A stretch of 16,683 nucleotides of DNA. It comes from JBDRNO01 sp043811005. Its GTDB lineage: Bacteria > Bacteroidota > Bacteroidia > NORP154. The DNA lies in contig JBDRNO010000170.1 in assembly GCA_043811005.1 (NCBI GenBank), positions 1 to 16,683 of the forward strand, read 5' to 3'. Each line of letters begins with the position of its first letter. The stretch's first letter is position 1. Positions 8,901 through 14,773 of this stretch are shown here, in pieces. The notes beneath the pieces were generated by a model. The model did not search any database. It was not told where the DNA came from and saw only the letters and a list, made by a program, of their open reading frames with translations. Both the position numbers and the translations under genes were made by a program.

Positions 8901-11900
8901 ATTTTAACACATTTTATAGCATATATGATCTAACTTATATCAATGACAGCAACCAATCAACGGGAACAAGTTGGGGACCCGGTACACCTAACCCGTATGA
9001 ACTGACAATGACTTTTGCCAGTTCAGTTGTAATTGATACGGTTAAAGTACGTGCTGGTCAATTCAACGGCAACGTAAACAAACCATCGCAGATGAAACTC
9101 TATAGGGGAACTTCCAGCGGTACGTTGCTTGCAACCATCACTCCAACGTACAACTTTGATATATACAGTATTTCCAACATACAAACCAGTACAATATATA
9201 CCTGGGTTATAACACCAGCTGGTTCGTATTCATCCATAATAGAAATAGAATGCTACAGCAGCACTGTTAGTTCATTAGTTCCTGTTAATGTTAATGAACC
9301 TGATGCGTTAAGTATAACCACTACTGTTACAAATGCAAGCTGTGGTGGCTGCAGCGATGGGGCTGTTGACCTGACGGTTACAGGTGGCACATCACCATAC
9401 ACCTATTCCTGGTCAAATGGTGCAACCACACAAGACATAAGTGGATTAACTTCCGGCACATACACAGTTACTGTTATAGATGCTAACGGGTGTAATGCCT
9501 TTGACACTACTGTTGTTAATGAAACTATTGCGTGCAGTCTCAGCGCTGTAACATCGGCAACGGATATCAGCTGCAACGGTGGCAACGATGGAGATATTAC
9601 AGTTAATGCTTCAGGCGGCACACCACCTTATACTTATCTCTGGGATGATCCTGGTGCCCAAACAACAGCTACTGCAACGGGTCTTGCAGCAGGAACTTAT
9701 AACGTTACGGTTACAGATGCAACCGGATGTACACCAGGTGGCGGAAGCAACGGAAAGCAAAACTATACACCATCATCCAACTATAGCACATTCTACGGTT
9801 CTTATAACCTTACGTATATCAATGACAGCAATCAATCAACCGGTACGATCTGGGGACCAGCCACACCGGATCCTTTTGAACTTGCTATGACCTTTAGTTC
9901 TTCAGTGGTAATTGATACGGTTAAAATTAAAGCCGGCCAGTTCAACGGCAACTTCTGGAAACCTGTCAAAATGAAATTATATCTCGGAACATCCGGGGGC
10001 ACACTCCTCGCAACAATCACACCAACATACAGCTTTGATACATACAGTATTTCCAATACACAAGGCAGTACACTATATACCTGGGTTATCACCCCGGCAG
10101 GTTCTTATTCGTCCCTTTTAGAAATTGAATGTTATAGCAGCGGAGGTACCACATGGATTTCTGCAACAATTAATGAACCTGATGCCTTAAGTTTAAGCAC
10201 ATCAGTTACCGATGTAAGTTGCGGTGGTTGCAGTGATGGATCAATTGATCTGACAGTTACGGGGGGAATAGCTCCATATACTTATTCTTGGTCAAACGGG
10301 GCAACTACGGAAGATATCAGTGGATTAGGAGCTGGAACATATACAGTTACCGTAACAGATGGCAACGGCTGCACTGACGTAGCTTCTGCTGACGTTAATA
10401 ATCCTTTATGCAGTATTGACCTTACTGTTTCTGCAACCGATGCTTCCTGCAACGGGATTTACAATGGTTCGGCTTCAGTCTCGGTTTCTAATATTAGCAG
10501 ATCAACATATACCCCAACATCCAACTACAATACATTCTATAGCGTCTATAACTTAACTAATATCAATGACGAAAATTTGACTAATGGAACAATCTGGGGG
10601 CCTGGTACTCCAAATCCTTATGAGCTAACTATGACATTTGCATCAGCAATTGTAATTGACACGGTTAAGGTAAGAGCCGGGCAATTTAATGGTAACTTCA
10701 ACAAACCAATTCAAATGAAATTATATCTCGGAACATCAAGCGGAATCCTCCTTACTACTATTAACCCAACATACTCCTTAAATACTTATGGATTCTCAAA
10801 CATCCAAAGCAGCACAACCTATACATGGGTAATCTCTCCTGCTACCAACGGGTATTCCTCTATAAGAGAAATAGAGTGCTATAGTTCAACCACCTCTTCA
10901 AATACTTACACTTATCTATGGGATGACCCATCAGCTCAAACAACTGATATTGCAACGGGCTTGACTTCCGGGACTTATAATGTAACTGTTTCTGACAGTA
11001 CTGGATGTAGTACCCCGGTTTCAGTTATTGTAGGTGAGGTATCGGGATTGAGTTTAACAACTTCCAGTGTTGATGCAAGCTGTAATGGCTGTAGTGATGG
11101 CACTGCTTCAGTTTCCGGTAGCGGAAGGAACAAACAAAACTACACGCCTGCCGCCAATTATAATACATTTTACAGTGTTTACAACCTATCATATATCAAT
11201 AACGAAAATTTGACTGATGGTACAATATGGGGGAGCGGAACGCCTAATCCGTTTGAACTGACAATGACTTTTGCTTTCCCTGTTGTTCTTGACACAGTTA
11301 AGGTCAGGGGTGGTCAGTTCAATGGTAATTATCACTTACCTACACAAATGAAACTGTATCGCGGAACTTCCAGCGGTGCTCTCCTAACAACCATTACACC
11401 AACATTCACTCTTGATACTTATAGCTTTTCTAACACCCAAAGCAGCACAGTCTATACCTGGGTGATCACACCTGCTGCCAGCGGATATGCATCCTTGAGG
11501 GAGATAGAGTGCTATTCCTCAAGCACAAACACATATACCTACCTTTGGAATGACCCAAGTGCCCAGATAACAGAAACAGCTACGGGGTTGTTTGCCGGCA
11601 TTTATAATGTTACGGTCACCGATGTGAATGGTTGTATTGCATATACCTCTGTTACTGTCAGTGAGCCTCCTTTAAAATGGGCACTTTCAGATGATGATAC
11701 AAATAATGATGTTTCTTATGAAAAAGTAACTATTTATCCTTATCAGGAAAAGGATTTTGAATTCAGACTTTATCCCAATCCCACAACAGGCAAAATTACT
11801 GTTGCAGTAAGCAGTATCACTGATGATGAAATGGTAATGTCGATATATGATGTTTATGGCAACAAGGTTTATTCAAAGAATCTGATAAATATTAATAAGA

Positions 11901-12001
11901 CTTCTGTCATTGATCTTAAGGACAGGTTGGCTGCCGGAATGTATTTCATCAAAGTGATTTCGGGTGATATGATAATAAACAGGAAACTGGTGATCAGGTA
12001 A
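5942..12001 (+). CDS. Secreted reprolysin-like zinc metalloprotease with SprB stalk and T9SS tail
   Basis: 2019 aa. An N-terminal signal peptide (basic start, hydrophobic core, LKA|Q near residue 25) is followed by a propeptide to about 213. The catalytic domain spans about 214-430. Its zinc site is HEMGHQFGGNH at 352-362 (H352, E353 general base, H356, H362), and a Met-turn with SIMCYAG places M391, so all metzincin elements are present. An Ig-like region follows (about 441-660), then a PKD domain (667-749), eight SprB modules (about 751-1910) with four inserted F5/8C-like domains, an acidic linker and a T9SS type A tail (about 1939-2019; LYPNPTTGK, GMYFIKV). Export by Sec and then T9SS is expected, with the protease displayed or released outside. 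The substrate is unknown. The stalk resembles that of the preceding gene, suggesting they act at the same surface. The stop overlaps the convergent saccharopine dehydrogenase-family gene by 8 bases. Confidence 0.93.
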   Translation: MKQHYFSKSLLFGILAVMSITTLKAQTATSNIWSDVNETSISTKGIDRQIVPSKYRTLSVDINAMQSLLGSAPDESSVTVSNSTVIIELPMPNGSFSGFRIVEAPIMEPALAVKFPQIKTYIGKGIDDPSATARFDWTPAGFHAMILSANGSVFVDPYSIGNTAYYISYYKKDFAKNNAHEMVCELGDVIQGINTPVIKKGNFITPVKSSGNQLRTYRAAVAATGEYTQYHGGTVILAMAAITTSMNRVTGIYEREVAVRMTIVANNDQIVYTDPATDPYTNNDASALLGENQTNCDAVIGDANYDIGHVFGTGGGGLAYLGVPCVTNWKARGETGSSNPVGDPYDVDYVAHEMGHQFGGNHSFNGDAGSCGGGNRNASTAFEPGSGTSIMCYAGICAPQNIQLNSDDYFHTVSYDEIINYTTVGSGNNCPVTTATGNDIPVVDASGSGGNTIPISTPFTLTGSATDGDPLTYCWEEYDLGPAGHPNSPTGDAPIFRSFPAISSPSRTLPQISDIINNTQTMGEILPTYSRTLNFRLTARDNISAGGGVDYDAVSVDVTNTAGPFLVTAPNTAVTWTGNSTETVTWNVAGTNAAPVNCANVNILLSTDGGNTFPITIASNTPNDGTQNITVPNNPTSNARVKVEAADNIFFDMSNTDFTINPGAGNPPVANFSASQTTICAGESINFTDLSTESPTSWLWTFTGGTPASSSAKNPAGITYNTAGTYTVSLQATNASGSDTETKVNYITVNANPGTSTSSTGVSCNGDSDGSATVTPSGGTAPYTYQWNDPALQITATATGLVAGNYNITVTDANGCTANDNETITEPDALSLSFSVTDASCGGCSDGAIDLTVSGGTSPYTYLWSNSATTQDINGLLAGTYTVTVTDANGCTAIYSATVDETITCSLSAVTSATDVSCNGGSDGDVTVNASGGTPPYTYIWDDPAAQTTATATGLAAGTYNITVTDATGCTSSNGSSGKQNFMPTSNFNTFYSIYDLTYINDSNQSTGTSWGPGTPNPYELTMTFASSVVIDTVKVRAGQFNGNVNKPSQMKLYRGTSSGTLLATITPTYNFDIYSISNIQTSTIYTWVITPAGSYSSIIEIECYSSTVSSLVPVNVNEPDALSITTTVTNASCGGCSDGAVDLTVTGGTSPYTYSWSNGATTQDISGLTSGTYTVTVIDANGCNAFDTTVVNETIACSLSAVTSATDISCNGGNDGDITVNASGGTPPYTYLWDDPGAQTTATATGLAAGTYNVTVTDATGCTPGGGSNGKQNYTPSSNYSTFYGSYNLTYINDSNQSTGTIWGPATPDPFELAMTFSSSVVIDTVKIKAGQFNGNFWKPVKMKLYLGTSGGTLLATITPTYSFDTYSISNTQGSTLYTWVITPAGSYSSLLEIECYSSGGTTWISATINEPDALSLSTSVTDVSCGGCSDGSIDLTVTGGIAPYTYSWSNGATTEDISGLGAGTYTVTVTDGNGCTDVASADVNNPLCSIDLTVSATDASCNGIYNGSASVSVSNISRSTYTPTSNYNTFYSVYNLTNINDENLTNGTIWGPGTPNPYELTMTFASAIVIDTVKVRAGQFNGNFNKPIQMKLYLGTSSGILLTTINPTYSLNTYGFSNIQSSTTYTWVISPATNGYSSIREIECYSSTTSSNTYTYLWDDPSAQTTDIATGLTSGTYNVTVSDSTGCSTPVSVIVGEVSGLSLTTSSVDASCNGCSDGTASVSGSGRNKQNYTPAANYNTFYSVYNLSYINNENLTDGTIWGSGTPNPFELTMTFAFPVVLDTVKVRGGQFNGNYHLPTQMKLYRGTSSGALLTTITPTFTLDTYSFSNTQSSTVYTWVITPAASGYASLREIECYSSSTNTYTYLWNDPSAQITETATGLFAGIYNVTVTDVNGCIAYTSVTVSEPPLKWALSDDDTNNDVSYEKVTIYPYQEKDFEFRLYPNPTTGKITVAVSSITDDEMVMSIYDVYGNKVYSKNLININKTSVIDLKDRLAAGMYFIKVISGDMIINRKLVIR
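7940..8191 (+). other. PKD domain of the metalloprotease
   Basis: About 83 residues between the Ig-like region and the SprB stalk. Visible marks are PPVANFSAS, ICAGESINFTDLS, WLWTFTGGTP, KNPAGITY and GTYTVSLQATN, in the order usual for PKD beta-sandwich domains of secreted enzymes. It probably acts as a spacer or substrate-binding module (family inference). Confidence 0.85.
8879..9259 (+). other. F5/8C-like domain insert d (metalloprotease SprB module 3)
   Basis: A 127-aa copy (QNFMPTSNFNTFYS to IIEIECYS), inserted late in the SprB module, after a Ser/Gly linker (SSNGSSGK) that follows DATGC. It reads SWGPGTPNPYEL and VIDTVKVRAGQFNGN. It is one residue shorter than the adhesin copies, with PAGSYSS replacing the PASNGYSS form. 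Confidence 0.6.
9758..10138 (+). other. F5/8C-like domain insert e (metalloprotease SprB module 5)
   Basis: A 127-aa copy (QNYTPSSNYSTFYG to LLEIECYS), the tandem partner of insert d exactly 879 bp downstream. The linker before it is PGGGSNGK. It shares the one-residue deletion (PAGSYSS) with d, which supports duplication of one ancestral late-insertion unit. Confidence 0.6.
10502..10885 (+). other. F5/8C-like domain insert f (metalloprotease SprB module 7)
   Basis: A 128-aa copy (STYTPTSNYNTFYS to REIECYS), inserted early, directly after a short SVSNISR segment without a Gly tract. The repeat then resumes at YTYLWDDPS. Position and neighbours match insert b of the adhesin gene. Confidence 0.6.
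11135..11518 (+). other. F5/8C-like domain insert g (metalloprotease SprB module 8)
   Basis: A 128-aa copy (QNYTPAANYNTFYS to REIECYS), inserted early after a GSGRNK linker. It is the near match of adhesin insert c: both follow SLTTSSVDA and a GCSDG turn, both have NPFELTMTF, and long DNA stretches are identical. Confidence 0.6.
11756..12001 (+). other. T9SS type A sorting tail of the metalloprotease
   Basis: The last ~81 residues carry LYPNPTTGK, MSIYDVYGNKVYSK, an LKDRLAAGMYFIKV strand and the basic end NRKLVIR. It aligns with the adhesin tail in every landmark but is clearly diverged, so the two tails are not a recent copy of one another. An acidic linker (SDDDTNND) precedes it. Confidence 0.93.
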
Positions 12002-13331
12002 GGATAATTTCTCCCTCAATAAAGTTTATCCCAAACTCTTGTAATTCTTTTAGAGCAGGTTCATATATCTCTTTTATAATAGGTAATTGAATACCCCTGG
12101 CTTTAACATTTCCGTTTAATATAAGTTTTGCAGCAATACCGAGAGGCAAACCCACTGTTTTTGCCATAGCTGTATATGGTTCCTTTTCACCAATAACCAC
12201 TAAAGAAGAGGTAATAAATCTGTAAGTATCAATTGATTTATATTTTATCTTGTGCAGCATCACAATCATGTCTTTATCTTTGGGACCAAGCTCCCATTTG
12301 TCCTTGAGCAGATGTTGCAAGATTTGTGCTGGTGTGGCATTTTTCAGTCCTATCCTTGTATCATTAAAAACTCCTAACCACTTTAGCTTTTCCATTTCTG
12401 GAGATTCGATATCTATCCCTAAATAATATGCCAGCTTGAGTTCTATTGAGTCGTCAGGTCTGTATAAAAGAAAGGAATTGATGAATTCCCGGTAGGTCAT
12501 GTTCTTTGAATCTTCTATCGTATAACTGTCATCTGTGGCGCCTAATTGTACAAGAAGATCCCATGCCCTGCAAAATCCCGGTCTTCGCAGCGTTCCTCTG
12601 AACATAGTGGGAATATCATGAAGGTCATATATTTCGCGGTATTGAAGCGAATCACGGTTTGCATAGCCCTCAAATTCGCCATAATCCAAGACCGATAATT
12701 TTTCTGTTCTCTTAAAGATGTTATGATAAGGAATATATTTATACCTGCCTTCCTGGATGAATTTGACCACTCCCTGTCCGGCTAAAACAACATTACGTGG
12801 ATTCCATGTGAATTTGTAATGCCATGGATTGTTATCACTTTCAGGAGCAACCAAGCCGCCTGTAAAGGTCTCAAAAGATCTTGGTTTACCCCCTCTTGCT
12901 CTTATTTTATCAATAATTTGCATAGCAGACATGTGATCAAGCCCGGGATCTACACCAATCTCATTTAATAAAATAATACCTGCTTTTTTTGCATCTTCAT
13001 CAAACTCTTTTATCTCATCCGAAACATATGAGGCAGTAATAAGGTTTTTCTTCAACCGCACACATGCTTTGACAACATGTATGTGAAAACGGGCGGGCAG
13101 CATTGAAACAACAATATCCACTTTGCCGATCTCTTTATCCATCTGTTCATCATTATGCACGTCAAATTCAATTGCATTGCCATTTGGGTGATTATTAAGC
13201 TTTTGTATAGCGTTGTCAATAATAACATCACCTACTGTTACCCGCCATGTATGGGTTGATGATTGGTCTAACAAATATTTAATTAAATAAGGTGTTGACC
13301 TGCCTGCACCGATAATTAGGATGTGTTTCAT
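11994..13331 (-). CDS. Saccharopine dehydrogenase-family oxidoreductase
   Basis: 445 aa, the usual length of LYS9-type proteins. The N-terminus is a Rossmann nucleotide-binding site (ILIIGAGRSTPYLIKYLL, glycines at 8 and 10). Family-like blocks follow: SMLPARFHIHVVKAC (76-90), TASYVS (99-104), EIGVDPGLDH (124-133) and GGLVAPESDNNPWHYKFTW (158-176), the last resembling the yeast Lys9 substrate-domain block. Such enzymes interconvert saccharopine with aminoadipate semialdehyde and glutamate using NAD(P). Direction (lysine breakdown or synthesis) and true substrate cannot be told here, and no partner lysine-ketoglutarate reductase is in view. ATG at 13331 puts the Rossmann strand at the N-terminus as expected. 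It lies 106 bp after purA on the same strand and converges on the metalloprotease gene with an 8-base overlap. Confidence 0.85.
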   Translation of the reverse strand: MKHILIIGAGRSTPYLIKYLLDQSSTHTWRVTVGDVIIDNAIQKLNNHPNGNAIEFDVHNDEQMDKEIGKVDIVVSMLPARFHIHVVKACVRLKKNLITASYVSDEIKEFDEDAKKAGIILLNEIGVDPGLDHMSAMQIIDKIRARGGKPRSFETFTGGLVAPESDNNPWHYKFTWNPRNVVLAGQGVVKFIQEGRYKYIPYHNIFKRTEKLSVLDYGEFEGYANRDSLQYREIYDLHDIPTMFRGTLRRPGFCRAWDLLVQLGATDDSYTIEDSKNMTYREFINSFLLYRPDDSIELKLAYYLGIDIESPEMEKLKWLGVFNDTRIGLKNATPAQILQHLLKDKWELGPKDKDMIVMLHKIKYKSIDTYRFITSSLVVIGEKEPYTAMAKTVGLPLGIAAKLILNGNVKARGIQLPIIKEIYEPALKELQEFGINFIEGEIILT

Positions 13332-13437
13332 TTAGAAAATATAAATTGTTATCTGTATGAATTTTCAACATGCAAAATGAATGTTCAAAGAAACAAGTTT
13401 TTTATTAAAAAACGATGGGGAATTTTCATGTAAATTA
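13332..13437 (-). other. purA to dehydrogenase spacer with short inverted repeat
   Basis: A 106-bp AT-rich gap. It holds a perfect 7-bp inverted repeat (gtttttt at 13397-13403, aaaaaac at 13407-13413, loop of 3). It is almost entirely A:T and lacks a following U tract, so it is at best a weak terminator or pause. Reading the minus strand, TTTG-containing segments such as TTTCTTTG and TCATTTTG resemble, but do not match, the TAnnTTTG box. Whether the dehydrogenase gene has its own promoter is undecided. Confidence 0.25.
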
Positions 13438-14721
13438 CTATAAATGATTTGTCAGTAGTTGAGACCGATCTGGGCCAACTGAAACTATTGTGATTGGTAC
13501 TTTAAGCTCTTCTTCCAGGAAATGTATGTAATCAGAAAGTTCAACTGGGATTTCATCTATTGATCTTAAACTTGATATATCAACATTCCATCCTTTCATT
13601 TTCTTATAAACAGGTATCAATTGATCATTTAAATTGTAAGGTAAATGATCTATTGTCTCTCCATTGTATTGATAATGAGTACAAATCTTAATAGTACCAA
13701 TATTACCTAATACATCTGACTTGGTCATAATCAGTTGAGTTACACCATTGAGCATTATCGCGTATCTTAATGCTGGAAGGTCTAACCAGCCGCATCTTCT
13801 GGGTCTTCCTGTTGTAGCGCCAAACTCATTACCGGCTTTTTGTATTATTTTGTTAATCTCTCCGGTTAGTTCGGTAGGAAAAGGACCACTGCCTACACGA
13901 GTACAATAAGCTTTAAATACTCCAAATACGTTACCAATTTTACTGGGTGCTATTCCTAACCCAGTACAGGCACCTGCACAGATTGTATTTGAAGAAGTAA
14001 CATAAGGATAAGAGCCGAAGTCAATGTCAAGAAGTGTTCCTTGTGCTCCTTCAGCAAGTATTGATTTTTGTTGTATTAAACATGAATTCATATAGTACTC
14101 GCTGTCAATATGTTTTAATGATCTAATACACTCTATACCCTTGAACCACTCGCTTTCATATTCAGAAAGATTGTAATCATATTGGTAGAAGCTGAGGATT
14201 TGTGAATGTTTTTTTGTCAAAAAACTATACTTTTCTTTGAATTTGTTCCCGGTTTCATCCATGTCTATGTCACCAACTCTTAAGCCGTTTCTTCCGGTTT
14301 TGTCCATATATGCCGGACCTATACCCCTTAATGTGGTACCAATTTTACCGGGTTTGCCTTTTGCCTTTTCTGAGGCTGCATCCAATATCCTGTGTGTAGG
14401 CAAAATGAGATGAGCCTTTCTGGATAGCAGGATATTGGATTTAACATCAACCCCTAAGCCAATCAGATCGTCTATTTCTTTCTTAAAAACTACAGGATCA
14501 ATAACAACCCCGTTTCCGACTATATTTACACAGTTTTTATGAAAAATACCTGAGGGAATAATATGAGATATGTGCTTAATCCCATTAAATTGCAAAGTGT
14601 GCCCGGCATTTGGACCTCCCTGAAACCTCGCGGTCACATCATATTTAGATGATAGAACATCAACGATTTTCCCTTTTCCTTCATCTCCCCATTGAAGGCC
14701 CAATAAAACATCTACAACCAT
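13438..14721 (-). CDS. purA: Adenylosuccinate synthetase
   Basis: 427 aa, the normal length. It joins IMP and aspartate using GTP to form adenylosuccinate, the first committed step to AMP, in the cytoplasm. Signatures visible are the P-loop region QWGDEGKGK (10-18) with catalytic D13, NAGHT (38-42) with catalytic H41, GIGPAYMDKTGR (133-144), EGAQGTLLDIDFG (224-236), GATTGRPRRCGW (301-312) and the guanine-specificity TKSD (333-336). Nothing essential is missing. The ATG at 14721 is preceded by an A-rich leader and places the P-loop at the usual distance from the N-terminus. It sits 52 bp downstream of the tyrosine kinase gene on the same strand and may be cotranscribed with it. Confidence 0.98.
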   Translation of the reverse strand: MVVDVLLGLQWGDEGKGKIVDVLSSKYDVTARFQGGPNAGHTLQFNGIKHISHIIPSGIFHKNCVNIVGNGVVIDPVVFKKEIDDLIGLGVDVKSNILLSRKAHLILPTHRILDAASEKAKGKPGKIGTTLRGIGPAYMDKTGRNGLRVGDIDMDETGNKFKEKYSFLTKKHSQILSFYQYDYNLSEYESEWFKGIECIRSLKHIDSEYYMNSCLIQQKSILAEGAQGTLLDIDFGSYPYVTSSNTICAGACTGLGIAPSKIGNVFGVFKAYCTRVGSGPFPTELTGEINKIIQKAGNEFGATTGRPRRCGWLDLPALRYAIMLNGVTQLIMTKSDVLGNIGTIKICTHYQYNGETIDHLPYNLNDQLIPVYKKMKGWNVDISSLRSIDEIPVELSDYIHFLEEELKVPITIVSVGPDRSQLLTNHL

Positions 14722-14773
14722 TATTTTTTAATCATTTAATACCATTGATTTAAAAAAAGAATAATTATCTATA
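14722..14773 (-). other. Kinase to purA spacer with imperfect AT-rich inverted repeat
   Basis: The 52-bp gap contains ttttttaatca (14724-14734) facing tgatttaaaaaaa (14746-14758), 11 pairs with one bulge and an 11-base loop. In the minus-strand transcript it would lie just before the purA start codon, so it could affect translation or RNA stability. It is nearly all A:T, and such pairs arise easily in AT-rich spacers. Confidence 0.25.

Larger units (their letters stand above)
8417..10174 (+). repeat. Two tandem 879-bp units within the metalloprotease gene
   Basis: The EPDALS codons recur at 8417, 9296 and 10175, exactly 879 bp (293 aa) apart. A second landmark, the DNA around tgcagtctcagcgctgtaac, occurs at 8654 and 9533, again 879 bp apart. 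Each unit is a plain four-Cys SprB module, a second SprB module, and a late-inserted F5/8C-like domain (d or e). High identity with no indel between units points to a recent in-frame tandem duplication. Confidence 0.88.
8192..11671 (+). repeat. Eight SprB modules of the metalloprotease, four with inserts
   Basis: Modules 1, 2, 4 and 6 are plain; 3, 5, 7 and 8 contain a 127-128 aa F5/8C-like insert. In modules 3 and 5 the insert comes late, after the DATGCT turn and before the last strand (VPVNVNEP or ISATINEP). In modules 7 and 8 it comes early, before YTYLW, as in the adhesin gene. Modules 2, 4 and 6 have the four-cysteine form (SCGGCSDG, NGC, and a final C near the module end). Core motifs are PYTY-x-W, TATATGL or TT-x-DISGL, and AGTY-x-(V/I)TVTD. 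Confidence 0.88.
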
